Assembly (NCBI GenBank): GCA_023954155.1
Contig: JAMLIO010000004.1
Location: forward strand, 188,436-252,435
DNA: 64,000 bases
Reading direction: 5' to 3'
Origin: Pseudobdellovibrionaceae bacterium
Lineage (GTDB): Bacteria > Bdellovibrionota > Bdellovibrionia > Bdellovibrionales > UBA1609
The translations under genes and the position numbers were made by a program. This document shows positions 1 through 7,603 of this stretch, piece by piece. The notes beneath the pieces are model-generated. The model was given only the letters and a program-made list of their open reading frames with translations. It searched no databases and had not been told where the DNA came from. Every line of letters starts with the position of its first letter. The stretch's first letter is position 1.

Positions 1-131
1 CGTTCTCTTTCCAGAGGAGGTGAATAACGAATAGTTCCAAAGTAAATGCGACGCACCAATAGGGATTGAAGTTTGCTTTGAAAGGACAAACTTAGCATAG
101 TCCTTTTTAAGTTTATGGGGGGCTAAAATGC
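1..131 (-). other. Open reading frame fragment of unknown identity beside an IS
   Basis: The minus strand is open in one frame from the left IS end to the window edge, with no start or stop inside. It contains the peptide GASHLLWNYSLFTSSGKRT. I do not recognise it. It could be a piece of a gene cut by the IS or leaving the window, or a chance open frame of about 43 codons. It does not look like the missing 5' part of the mnmA fragment on the other side of the IS. Confidence 0.2.
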
Positions 132-160
132 TGACCTGCCCCCGAAGCATGAACCAAATA

Positions 161-1024
161 CTAAGAGACTATCTGCATAGCAAGATCTTCTCTTTTTACC
201 GTAAAAGTTTCAGGAGCTGGGGGCTTATATCCAAGACTACTGTGTGGCCTTACGGTGTTATATTCTACTCGCCATCTTTCAATTAACACTTGAGCTTCTT
301 TTAACGTGTAAAATAATTCTCTACTTAAAAACTCATCCCTTAATCTTCCATTAAATGATTCATTATAACCATTTTTCCACGGACTTCCTGGATGGATATA
401 AAGTGTTTCCACATTGATTATACTTAACCAATTTCTTACAAACTTTGATGTAAATTCAGCTCCGTTATCAGACCTTATATATTCAGGTATTCCTTTGTGG
501 ATAAACAACTTTGATATTGTCATCACAACATCCTTGGAGTTAAGCCGCCTTCTAACCCTTATTGCTAAGCACTCCCTTGTAAATTCATCAAGCACAGTCA
601 GCATCCTGATTTTTCTGCCATCATTAGTTTGATCTTCAACAAAATCATAGCTCCAAACATGGTTCCTGTACTCAGGTCTTTTTCTTATGCATGATCCATC
701 GCTAAGCCATAGCCTTGCTCTTTTAGGCTGTTTAACAGGAACCTTAAGACCTTCTTCTCGCCATATCCTATAAACTTTTTTATGATTCACATTAAACCCT
801 TCAAGTCTTAATAATGCCCATACTCTTCTGTAGCCGTACCTTCCATATTTCTTAGCTAGATCAATAACTCTTAATCTAATAAGCTGATCCTCATTGCTTT
901 CTATAAACTCTAATCTTTGTGTAGATCTTGGCTGATTGATTACCCTGCAAGCTCTTCGCTCTGATACTTTAAACTTTTCTATAAAGCGATCTACTGCCTT
1001 ACGCCGCCTTGCAGGGCTTAGAAG
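161..1024 (-). CDS. IS3-family transposase OrfB (DDE integrase domain), made by -1 frameshift
   Basis: This is the catalytic half of the transposase, which cuts and joins the IS ends. The DDE residues sit in [19 protein letters not shown] and [15 protein letters not shown] (rve fold). A GTG start exists at 790, but the same frame stays open and conserved upstream to the orfA stop (SERRACRV and [11 protein letters not shown] motifs are readable). Translation therefore most likely enters from orfA by a -1 shift at GGGAAAC (1024-1030), giving an OrfAB fusion. The frame is intact, so the element may still be active. Confidence 0.88.
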   Translation of the reverse strand, partial: LLSPARRRKAVDRFIEKFKVSERRACRVINQPRSTQRLEFIESNEDQLIRLRVIDLAKKYGRYGYRRVWALLRLEGFNVNHKKVYRIWREEGLKVPVKQPKRARLWLSDGSCIRKRPEYRNHVWSYDFVEDQTNDGRKIRMLTVLDEFTRECLAIRVRRRLNSKDVVMTISKLFIHKGIPEYIRSDNGAEFTSKFVRNWLSIINVETLYIHPGSPWKNGYNESFNGRLRDEFLSRELFYTLKEAQVLIERWRVEYNTVRPHSSLGYKPPAPETFTVKREDLAMQIVS

Positions 1025-1299
1025 TTTCCCGAAGCTATGCCCTTTAACATCGCATTATCTAGGGCCATATCTGCAACTAACTTCTTAAGCCTTGCATTTT
1101 CGCGCTCAAGATCTTTTAGCTTCTTGGCTTGATCTATTTCAAGGCCACCGTATTCTTTGCGCCATCTGTAGTAACTTTGCGGTGATATTTCTAACTGCTT
1201 GCAGACTAGCTCTAGCGCTGTGCCTTTTGCTAACATCACTTCTGCTTGACGAAGTTTTGATACGATTTCTTCTGCCTTAACCCTTTTTCCTCGTGGCAT
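1018..1299 (-). CDS. IS3-family transposase OrfA (helix-turn-helix protein)
   Basis: This 93-residue protein has an N-terminal helix-turn-helix (about residues 8-50, with [11 protein letters not shown]) followed by a leucine-rich coiled coil ([16 protein letters not shown]). That is the standard DNA-end-binding OrfA of IS3-family elements. It ends GNF-stop. The last codons contain the in-frame slippery heptamer G GGA AAC, which would move ribosomes into the orfB frame. OrfA alone normally binds the terminal repeats and represses transposition; the OrfAB fusion is the transposase. Confidence 0.9.
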   Translation of the reverse strand: MPRGKRVKAEEIVSKLRQAEVMLAKGTALELVCKQLEISPQSYYRWRKEYGGLEIDQAKKLKDLERENARLKKLVADMALDNAMLKGIASGNF

Positions 1300-1366
1300 C
1301 TTCTTTCTCCCATTTTTAAGCCCTAGTTTATCATACTTTTTGGCTCAACTTTTGGGGAGCAGGTCA

Positions 1367-1512
1367 GATCGCTTAGATATTCCATTTTATGTTTTAAATT
1401 GTGAGAGTGAGTTTCAATCTAAAGTGATTGATCCTTTTGTAGAGTCTTACCTTCAGGGCGAGACCCCAATTCCATGTGTGAATTGCAACACCTATTTGAA
1501 GTTTGATCAGGA
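1367..1512 (+). pseudogene. mnmA: Internal fragment of mnmA (tRNA 2-thiouridylase)
   Basis: Directly to the right of the IS, one frame encodes [12 protein letters not shown], then DPFVESYL and [11 protein letters not shown]. This matches the middle of MnmA/TrmU, which makes 2-thiouridine at tRNA position 34. The Cys of PCVNCN is one of the family's catalytic cysteines. Neither the N-terminal PP-loop ATPase part (SGGVDSS) nor the C-terminal half is present. After KFDQ the frame leaves the family sequence and stops at 1541-1543. This is a remnant of about 48 codons; a functional copy would have to lie elsewhere. Calling it a decayed duplicate is an inference. Confidence 0.75.
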
Positions 1513-1706
1513 CAAAAGGCGAGAAATTAAAAGAAAAACATGACGGCGTATTACTTACGTAAAATCTTTTAAGAAAAACATATAATTTGTGGAAAAAACT
1601 AAATATAAGTCCAATTGGAATTGCCGCTTTGTTGTTGATTTGTTTACTAACAACCGTCACAATTTAGAGACAAATAGGTAAATTTAATTATTTTTTAAGG
1701 GGGACT

Positions 1707-2585
1707 ATGAAATTTTTTACAACTTTAGCCTTTGCTTTAAGTACTATGACTGGTTTTTTTATTACTAGTGCACAAGCAAATGAAACTAAATCAGAATTTT
1801 TCTATCAAGCTGGAGCTGACGAATCTTTTATTCAAGGATCAATTAGACATCATGCCGTTGAACTTGAAAGCATAACAGGAGAAAGCGTTTCAATTAAAGA
1901 TCTTAATATTAAACTTGCATATGAAATTGGACTATCAGATAGCCTTGCAGCTTATGGTAATATTGGTTATGGCGATTTAGATTTTGCTGGGATTTTGACA
2001 GCAAAAGGACTTGATCCTTTCAACTTTGGCGTTAAGTATCAGATGCAAGCAGGCGTAGGACAGTTTTTTGCCAGAGCTAATTTAGGTGTAGGCTTACTAG
2101 GTAAGCTTGATTGCGACAATGAATGCAACAGAACTGATGGCAGTATTAATTTAGCATTGCGCGCAGGTTACTTGTGGACCCTTGAAAATGCATTTGTTGG
2201 ATTAGCCTTAGATTACGGCTTATTTTCAACTGATGGAAAGCTAAAAGGCTCTAATGATGATATTAACAAAAAAGGCAGCGCTATTATTAGTGCTTTTTAT
2301 GAACGCATAGTTGCAGATATGATTTTTGGTGGTCAGATTAGTTATAGTCACTCAGGAATTGGCGGAACTAACTCCGATACCCCTTTAGCAGGATTCTTTT
2401 ACGGTGATGACGTAAATGGTTCTACCGATTTCTTGGGGCTAACATTTTATACACGTGTGCCAATGGCTACGGGGTTTTCACTTCTTGGGTCAATCGCTTA
2501 TGAACGCATACTCGATACAGATGGTGTTGGTATAGACAGCGGTTATGTTTTTGGACTTAATATTGGTGGACGTTATAATTTTTAA
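1707..2585 (+). CDS. Secreted beta-barrel outer membrane protein, unknown role
   Basis: This 292-residue protein follows a clear ribosome binding site (AAGGGGGAC). It has a signal peptide with likely cleavage after SAQA (residue 24). The mature part alternates polar and aromatic residues in short glycine-separated strands (YGNIGYGDLDF, GVGLLGKL, GLNIGGRYNF) and ends in Phe, as outer membrane barrels do. I see no named family motif. It stands alone, with its own terminator just downstream and IS/mnmA debris upstream. It could be a small porin or an OmpW/OmpX-like protein. Confidence 0.8.
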   Translation: MKFFTTLAFALSTMTGFFITSAQANETKSEFFYQAGADESFIQGSIRHHAVELESITGESVSIKDLNIKLAYEIGLSDSLAAYGNIGYGDLDFAGILTAKGLDPFNFGVKYQMQAGVGQFFARANLGVGLLGKLDCDNECNRTDGSINLALRAGYLWTLENAFVGLALDYGLFSTDGKLKGSNDDINKKGSAIISAFYERIVADMIFGGQISYSHSGIGGTNSDTPLAGFFYGDDVNGSTDFLGLTFYTRVPMATGFSLLGSIAYERILDTDGVGIDSGYVFGLNIGGRYNF

Positions 2586-2627
2586 TCATTACAACAATTG
2601 ATCTATTAAATAAGTTTATAGATTTAA

Positions 2628-2657
2628 AAGGGTTAACTAAAGGTTAACTCTTTTTTT
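2628..2657 (+). terminator. Intrinsic terminator after the beta-barrel gene
   Basis: A 10-bp stem (AAGGGTTAAC / GTTAACTCTT, one G-U pair) with a 5-nt loop is followed by a run of T. It ends the 1707-2585 transcript and overlaps the 3' end of the opposing PepSY remnant. Confidence 0.8.
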
Positions 2658-2936
2658 ATTTTGAAGTGATCTTTTAAAAAGTGCAGGCTGAAAATACAAG
2701 ACGATTCCAGAAATGCTTAAAAATAAAAGCGACAGGGCCATTGGCAAAGCAATAATATATCTTCCCCAATTTCCAAACCAAAATGTTCCTTCGTGAAGAG
2801 ATATTAAAAGAGATGATCTAACAACACCAATACCCACAACCTCACCCGTTCCTCCATCAACTTGGATTTGGTAATAGGTCATATGCCTGAGGGCGTGTCT
2901 GAATGTATTATTGCTGCCATCCAGAATCTTGATGGC
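2637..2936 (-). pseudogene. C-terminal remnant of a PepSY-associated transmembrane protein
   Basis: The frame reads NTFRHALRHMTYYQIQVD, then VVRSSLLISLHEGTFWF and a hydrophobic helix ALPMALSLLFLSISGIVLYF. This is the conserved end of PepSY_TM proteins, inner-membrane proteins often found with siderophore uptake or reductases. A stop codon at 2937-2939 cuts the frame just upstream of the homologous part, so the first several hundred residues are missing. The ATG at 2882 is only an internal Met. No other PepSY sequence was found in 2937-3140; that stretch holds no gene I can support. Confidence 0.7.
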
Positions 2937-3140
2937 TTATTTGCAAGAGACATAGAAGTTTTAGAGATTTTTACAGCCAAAGAAAATCAGCTACTAGAAG
3001 AGCTTAACGTATTAAGAGCGTCGCAACATTTAATATGGACACACGTAGACTCTTTATGCAAAGGCAAGATCCAGCAAGCTCCTCTTTAGTCCTGCACAAA
3101 TATATTGTCTTAAAGATAGGTGGGCTTCTAAAATAGAGAG

Positions 3141-3428
3141 ATGACAAAGGACAAGGTGGTGGGACCACTGCACAGTATGCCTGTGGATTTACGAAAAGCG
3201 ATTGCGTCTGTAACAAAGGCGCAAGCGGCATGGAAAGAGATCACGCCCCTTGCCCGTAATGAATGGATATGTTGGGTGACTTCAGCTAAAAAAGCAGAAA
3301 CACGTCAGAAACGAATTCAAAGGGCATGTGAAGATCTAAGTAAAGGCAAGCGTCGTCCGTGCTGCTGGCCAGGCTGCTTCCATCGCCGTCCCAGTGCTAA
3401 GAAATGGTTTAAAACGCCGAACGAATAG
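3141..3428 (+). CDS. YdeI/OmdA-family small protein
   Basis: This 95-residue protein carries the YdeI/OmpD-associated signature: PVDLRKAIA, then AAWKEITPLARNEWICWV, then AKKAETRQKRIQRACEDLSKGKRRPCCWPGC. The domain is common as a stand-alone or C-terminal unit; some members protect against bacteriocins or antimicrobial peptides, but the mechanism is not known. Its 3' end overlaps the 3' end of the opposing lysR gene by 20 bp. The ribosome binding site is weak (TAGAGAG just before ATG). Confidence 0.8.
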   Translation: MTKDKVVGPLHSMPVDLRKAIASVTKAQAAWKEITPLARNEWICWVTSAKKAETRQKRIQRACEDLSKGKRRPCCWPGCFHRRPSAKKWFKTPNE

Positions 3429-4242
3429 CCTCAAGCAACAGCCGTTCGGCTTTGGCTTTACCAAATTCAGGACGATGAATGAGTGCAATCTCATCTTTAT
3501 AAGTAGGAAGAGAAGTCAGTGGTTTTAATCTTTCTTTTGAAAGTTTAACCGCACGTGCAGGAATAATTCCTTGTCCCAGTCCTTGAGCTGTCAGACGACA
3601 GATCAGTTCCAGCCCATCTGTTTCTATTGTTTTCTGAGGTCGACCTTTCCATTTCTTGATAATGGCTTGGGATTGAAACAAGTGCGGATTGTAAATCAAA
3701 GTGTCTTCATCAGATTTGCGATTTTCACTGCACCACACAGCAACGGTGTCTATGCTTAGTTTAGAAATCACAAGGTCTGGAACCTGTACAGGATTGATCA
3801 CCACTCCTAAATCAATGCGACCACGTTGGACCTCGGTTTGAATATTACGAGACAAATCGTGTTTAAGTTCGACCTTAAAATCGGGAGCTGTGGTCTTTAG
3901 CTTTGATAAAGCCAGTGGAAGCGTATAAGAGGCCACCGTAATGTGACAACCTAAGGACATAGACTGTTGACCAAAGACGGTCTGTGAACCCTCTTCGGCT
4001 TCTAGGTCTTTGACGGTGTAAAGCAGGTCATTCACTTTCGAAAAGAAAAGCCGTCCTCGAGGTGTGAGCTGAATGCCTGAGCGTGAACGATAGAATACGG
4101 CTGAACCTAAATCGCTTTCTAGACGCTGGATGGACTCAGAAAGTGCGGGTTGGCTGATGCCTAATTTTCGTGAGGCTTCGCCCATTGTCGAACAACTGGC
4201 TGTGGCGGCAAAATTTTCTAAGTCTTTCATTCTATATTTCAT
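3409..4242 (-). CDS. LysR-family transcriptional regulator
   Basis: This 277-residue protein has an N-terminal winged helix-turn-helix: FAATASCSTMGEASRKLGIS, then QPALSESIQRLESDLGSAVFYRS and LTPRGRLFF (about residues 8-68). The substrate-binding-like effector domain follows (residues 90-277). The effector is not predictable. LysR regulators often control a divergent neighbour, here the small exported protein at 4361. The 118-bp gap between them holds no operator I could identify. The start could also be the Met five codons in. Confidence 0.9.
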   Translation of the reverse strand: MKYRMKDLENFAATASCSTMGEASRKLGISQPALSESIQRLESDLGSAVFYRSRSGIQLTPRGRLFFSKVNDLLYTVKDLEAEEGSQTVFGQQSMSLGCHITVASYTLPLALSKLKTTAPDFKVELKHDLSRNIQTEVQRGRIDLGVVINPVQVPDLVISKLSIDTVAVWCSENRKSDEDTLIYNPHLFQSQAIIKKWKGRPQKTIETDGLELICRLTAQGLGQGIIPARAVKLSKERLKPLTSLPTYKDEIALIHRPEFGKAKAERLLLEAIRSAF

Positions 4243-4360
4243 AGGTATTTACCTTATTAAATAATAAGTTAATTTGGATTATACGAATAAACTTTATTCT
4301 TATATAAATCAAGATACAAAAGACGTTTAATAAAAACGTTCTTAAACTGATGGAGGGGAT

Positions 4361-4696
4361 ATGAAAAATAAAATACTTTTGGTGCTTATGGCCTTATCTT
4401 TGACGTCTGTGGCTCATGCCGAGATGTCATGTGAACCCACAGGGGTGTCAAATTGGAAAACCGCCAGCGTGGATCACTTGCAAAATGCGGCGACTTGGGT
4501 TTGGCATGTGAGAGCTCAAGGGATATTTGTGGTGGCTGATTTGATCTGTGATTTTAGGGAGTGTGTGGGATTTGTAAATGGGATCAAAGCTGAAGGGGCT
4601 TTGGAGCAGGATGGTCGTGGGAATGTGGTGTCTGTCACAATTTATGGCGATAGAGCCCTACACACTGTTAAATTCCATTGCACCCCCCAAGAATAG
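4361..4696 (+). CDS. Small exported protein with four cysteines, unknown
   Basis: This 111-residue protein has a good ribosome binding site (TGGAGGGG) and a signal peptide ending VAHA at residue 20. The mature part has four Cys (MSCE, LICDFREC, FHCT), which suggests two disulfides and a periplasmic or secreted protein. I do not recognise the family. It lies 27 bp upstream of another small exported protein and the pair shares a terminator, so they are probably co-transcribed. Confidence 0.75.
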   Translation: MKNKILLVLMALSLTSVAHAEMSCEPTGVSNWKTASVDHLQNAATWVWHVRAQGIFVVADLICDFRECVGFVNGIKAEGALEQDGRGNVVSVTIYGDRALHTVKFHCTPQE

Positions 4697-4723
4697 TTGG
4701 TATAGCCTCCCAAAGGGGGTTCT

Positions 4724-5167
4724 ATGAAAGCATTAGGAACAAGCGTTTTAAGCGCAATCGTTGTTTTGTGGTCTTCATCTGTATTTGCAAATACTTATGT
4801 GAGATGTGGTCAATCTGTCGACTGGGATAACTGGGAAGTTGAAGGATACGAATTAGAGCTTTCAACTGAAGGTGCTGATGACTACAGTGGTCCAGTAGGG
4901 ACAAACTGGAATATGAAATTAGGAAGCCTAGATGCCGAGTGGCTTAATCCTAATCCCAACATCACGGCTAAAAATTATAAAGTAGATGGTGACACCATCG
5001 TAGAAATTCAGATCGTGATGGGCAAATCAATGAGCGGTCCTGTAGGGACACGATACGTTCTGACTGGACTGTATGACGATAGCCCTCGCCTTGAAAAGTT
5101 CACTATGGGTGGATTTGCAGGTTCAGTAAAAACAGGAACATTCGAGTGCTTTACGGGGCACGACTAA
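4724..5167 (+). CDS. Small exported protein, unknown
   Basis: This 147-residue protein begins MKALGTSVLSAIVVLW and has a signal peptide cleaved about residue 22 (VFA/NTY). Only two Cys remain, near the two ends (YVRCGQ and FECFTG), so a single terminal disulfide is likely. The body is acidic and rich in Gly, Asp and Trp with probable beta structure. A tandem PVGT occurs twice (SGPVGTNW, SGPVGTRY), hinting at an internal duplication. There is no family match I can name. It is the second gene of a two-gene unit with 4361-4696. Confidence 0.75.
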   Translation: MKALGTSVLSAIVVLWSSSVFANTYVRCGQSVDWDNWEVEGYELELSTEGADDYSGPVGTNWNMKLGSLDAEWLNPNPNITAKNYKVDGDTIVEIQIVMGKSMSGPVGTRYVLTGLYDDSPRLEKFTMGGFAGSVKTGTFECFTGHD

Positions 5168-5195
5168 AATTTTTTTTATTAAACACAAAACAAAA

Positions 5196-5222
5196 AAGGC
5201 TCCTTTTCAGGAGTCTTTTTTA
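5196..5222 (+). terminator. Intrinsic terminator after the two small exported proteins
   Basis: The 8-bp stem AAGGCTCC / GGAGTCTT (one G-U), with loop TTTTCA, is followed by a T tract. Confidence 0.85.
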
Positions 5223-5283
5223 TACCCAGATTATGGGGTAAGATTTATTTACACTTGTAATAAGCGCAAAATCTAACCTGCAT

Positions 5284-5763
5284 TTAGTCTACGGTATATG
5301 AAGAGTTGGAGTCTTCATACGATCGTGGTCGGAAAGGCTCTTCATTGATGCTTTTAAGTAAAGATTCAATTTCTTCATTATAATTATCATCAAAGTCTTC
5401 GTCTTTAGGTCTTTCGCCATACTCTTCATTGTAAACTCGAGAGATATTTTTGATATCGATACAGTTTTTGCCTTGTTTATTGATGTACTTGTACATTTGC
5501 CTTTTTAACTCAATGTCTTCTTGTTTATGAGCAAGTTCTTTGATTTTTTTCATGAGAAGAATTTGGCCTTTACAATCTAAAAACTTTAAATTGTGCGAAA
5601 CTTGTAAATCATCATCTTTTAATAACTCTAAAATTTGATCTTGCACGCTTTGACCTTTGTAGCCCATGTTGATCAGCCAGTCGTGGTAACTTTGGTTGTC
5701 AAAATTTTGCGCCAAACTTATATTTGATAAGGCAAATATAAAAGTAAAAAGTACGTATTTCAT
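5284..5763 (-). CDS. Exported acidic, helical hypothetical protein
   Basis: The start is taken at MKYVLFTF (5763) because GGGGGA lies 6 nt upstream; the longer frame to 5787 lacks such a site. The protein has 159 residues and a signal peptide ending ISLA (residue 18). The mature part is charged and largely helical, with only two Cys (LDCKG, KNCID). Its C-terminal third is strongly acidic (DEDFDDNYNEEIE). No family is recognised. It lies alone between convergent and divergent neighbours. Confidence 0.7.
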   Translation of the reverse strand: MKYVLFTFIFALSNISLAQNFDNQSYHDWLINMGYKGQSVQDQILELLKDDDLQVSHNLKFLDCKGQILLMKKIKELAHKQEDIELKRQMYKYINKQGKNCIDIKNISRVYNEEYGERPKDEDFDDNYNEEIESLLKSINEEPFRPRSYEDSNSSYTVD

Positions 5764-5893
5764 GATTCCCCCAATAAAAACTTTCATCTATAAAATGCAG
5801 ATAAGATGCCAGCTTTAAAGATATATATTGGATTTGAAAAAAAAATAGATAGACTTATAGAACAGATGTTCATGATTTAAACAGGGCAGTTTC

Positions 5894-5943
5894 CCTGAAA
5901 ATTTTCAGGATAGCTGTTTTAGGCCAGCTGTATTTTGTATAAT
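5894..5943 (+). promoter_or_regulatory. Perfect 16-bp palindrome next to a consensus -10 box
   Basis: CCTGAAAATTTTCAGG (5894-5909) is a perfect palindrome. TATAAT follows at 5938-5943, with a weak -35 around 5915-5920. The half-site word TTTTCAG recurs just downstream (near 5944 and 5969). The arrangement resembles a regulator site beside the promoter of the membrane-protein gene starting at 6032. Confidence 0.5.
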
Positions 5944-6031
5944 TTTTCAGAGATTTTATACTTGTATGACTTTTCAGAGCTGTTTTATTTTGAGACAAAG
6001 GTCTTTGGGTGTTTTCCTCAAAAGGAGTGGT

Positions 6032-6376
6032 ATGTATAAGCCGATTTTGCTTCTGTTAATCTCAAATATATTTATGACTATTGCTTGGTATGGTCATCTT
6101 AAAAACTTTAACCATAAACCCTTATGGTTTGTGATCATCATTAGTTGGGGAATTGCATTTTTTGAATACTGTTTTCAGGTTCCAGGGAATCGTTTGGGCT
6201 TTCAGCATTTCACTTTACCTCAACTTAAAGTGATCCAAGAGGTCTTAACCATGGCGGTCTTTGCGGGGTTTTGTCTTTTGTATATGAAAGTTCCCTTAAC
6301 TAAAAACTTTTTAATGGCCTCAGTGTGTCTAGTTTTAGCAGCCTTTTTTATCTTTCGAGATATGCCTAAAGCTTAA
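6032..6376 (+). CDS. DUF486 / DMT-superfamily small membrane protein
   Basis: The start is at MYKPILLLL because AAAGGAG precedes it; the frame upstream of it is not needed. The protein has 114 residues with four predicted membrane helices (about 2-20, 27-47, 63-82 and 90-108). Motifs NHKPLWFVIIISWGIAFFEY, VPGNRLG and QLKVIQE identify the DUF486 family, which is related to small multidrug-resistance-like transporters. Its substrate is unknown. A promoter and palindrome lie just upstream. It appears monocistronic. Confidence 0.85.
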   Translation: MYKPILLLLISNIFMTIAWYGHLKNFNHKPLWFVIIISWGIAFFEYCFQVPGNRLGFQHFTLPQLKVIQEVLTMAVFAGFCLLYMKVPLTKNFLMASVCLVLAAFFIFRDMPKA

Positions 6377-6507
6377 AGTATGTGGGAGCCTAATTGGCAA
6401 TAACTGTCTGGGTGTTTAGGATTTCGGCAGTATAGGTATGTGGGTTAAAAGCTAGAGGCAAACCAAAGGGACCTATTTTTGCAACTTCTGAAGAATAAGG
6501 AGTTGTT

Positions 6508-7425
6508 ATGTATAAGCTTGTGTCAAAAGCCTTGAAAGATGAAGCCCCGTCTTTATTTTTGAAAAAAATGAATTTTATATTTACGGCTCTCTGTTGTTTT
6601 TTTCTAAACATAAACAGTCATGCACAAGCTCAAAGTACCCCTCTTACTATTTCTAAAACCATCTATGGTGCTGGTGAAATTCTGATCCCCTGCCAGTTAG
6701 AGGGAATGGATCAATCGTGTAAGTTAGATATGGGGGCTCCATTTTCTGTATTTTCAGTCGAAGAAACTAAAGACTTAAATGTGATCAATCAAATTGATTA
6801 TGTCGGTGTAAGTGGAATCTCTGCAAAATGTAATGTTGTGACATCAACTAACCCAGTGAGCTTTGGACCTGTATCTGTGAAGGATTCCTTGTTTTTAAAT
6901 TGTCCTCAGCGGGTGAGCAGAAACCATCTTCTAGGTTTAAACCATTTAATGACCCGTCCTTTTAAAATAGATTTCCAAGAACAGACCTTTTCAATTTTTG
7001 AAGGGACTGAGGTTCTAAACCATGAGTACCAAGTGGATAGCAGTGGACATGTATTTGTTAAGATTAAATTGATCAAAGCAAACCAGGAGGTCGAAGTGAG
7101 GGCCATGTTGGATACGGGTGCAGGACTCACCATTGTTAGCGGTCATCTAGTCGAAAGCCTTCCTCAATTCTTTACGTCTTTGGGTACAAGTCACAACGAT
7201 GTGAAAGACACGAATTCCAATGTTATTCAAAATAAAATGGTTTTTATCAGTACTATAGAGATCGATCAAAAAAGAATAGCTATACCCTATTCGATGGTTA
7301 TGGATTTTACGGACCTTAAAAAATCCATTGGTTTTGATGTAGATATGATCATTGGGCTTAATGTTTTAAGAGAGCTTAAGACTTTATCTATTAACCCCTC
7401 TAATGCAACTTGGTCAGTTCAATAA
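6508..7425 (+). CDS. Exported two-lobed retropepsin-like aspartic protease
   Basis: This 305-residue protein has AAGGAG upstream and an N-terminal export signal with a long n-region ending near SHAQA (residue 41). Two aspartyl-protease half-sites are visible: KLDMGAPFSVFS (Asp74) and MLDTGAGLTIVS (Asp202). Each is followed by a hydrophobic-GLNxL motif (LLGLNHL about residue 141, IIGLNVL about residue 281). Retropepsin-like bacterial proteases usually supply one lobe and dimerise; here both are in one chain, as in pepsins. The first lobe has DMG instead of DTG, so its activity is uncertain. Probably periplasmic or secreted. Confidence 0.75.
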   Translation: MYKLVSKALKDEAPSLFLKKMNFIFTALCCFFLNINSHAQAQSTPLTISKTIYGAGEILIPCQLEGMDQSCKLDMGAPFSVFSVEETKDLNVINQIDYVGVSGISAKCNVVTSTNPVSFGPVSVKDSLFLNCPQRVSRNHLLGLNHLMTRPFKIDFQEQTFSIFEGTEVLNHEYQVDSSGHVFVKIKLIKANQEVEVRAMLDTGAGLTIVSGHLVESLPQFFTSLGTSHNDVKDTNSNVIQNKMVFISTIEIDQKRIAIPYSMVMDFTDLKKSIGFDVDMIIGLNVLRELKTLSINPSNATWSVQ

Positions 7426-7482
7426 ACATGTCTTACCTTGCCACTTGTTATAAAGTCCTTATATCTTACTAAAGACCAGTCT

Positions 7483-7511
7483 CGAAATGAGACGGTCATT
7501 GTCTCATTTCG
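7483..7511. promoter_or_regulatory. 11-bp inverted repeat between protease and next exported gene
   Basis: CGAAATGAGAC, a 7-nt spacer and GTCTCATTTCG form perfect arms. No T tract follows, so it is either an operator or a non-canonical terminator. Confidence 0.45.
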
Positions 7512-7572
7512 CAACTATTGAGATTTAAAAAAACTTTTCGCTTTATGGTCTTGTGCCCCAAGATTAAATTCT

Positions 7573-7588
7573 TATATTCTAGAATATA
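7573..7588. promoter_or_regulatory. Perfect 16-bp palindrome just before the ribosome binding site
   Basis: TATATTCTAGAATATA is immediately followed by the GGGGAGAG ribosome binding site of the 7604 gene. It could be a repressor site or an mRNA hairpin next to the start. Confidence 0.45.
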
Positions 7589-7603
7589 GAGGGGAGAGAA
7601 GTT

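Larger units (their letters stand above)
132..1366 (-). mobile_element. IS3-family element, IS407-like, apparently intact
   Basis: The ends are inverted repeats: TGACCTGCCCCCGAAG at 132 and, read inward on the other strand, TGACCTGCTCCCCAAAAG from 1366. Between them lie orfA and orfB on the minus strand in the IS3 arrangement. TGACCTGC-type ends and the orfA/orfB sequences fit the IS407 subgroup. No convincing target-site duplication is visible in the flanks (ATGC on the left, GATC on the right), so the element may have been rearranged after insertion. It abuts an mnmA remnant on its right. The left 43 bp are almost identical to the left end of the second IS at 9712. Confidence 0.9.

Noticed and set aside
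1394-1660. Minus-strand ORF of 88 codons opposite the mnmA fragment
   Set aside because: Antisense to recognisable MnmA residues; no ribosome binding site or homology.
2862-3089. Plus-strand ORF of 75 codons overlapping the PepSY remnant
   Set aside because: Its first part is antisense to recognisable PepSY sequence, it has no good start and no homology that I recognise.
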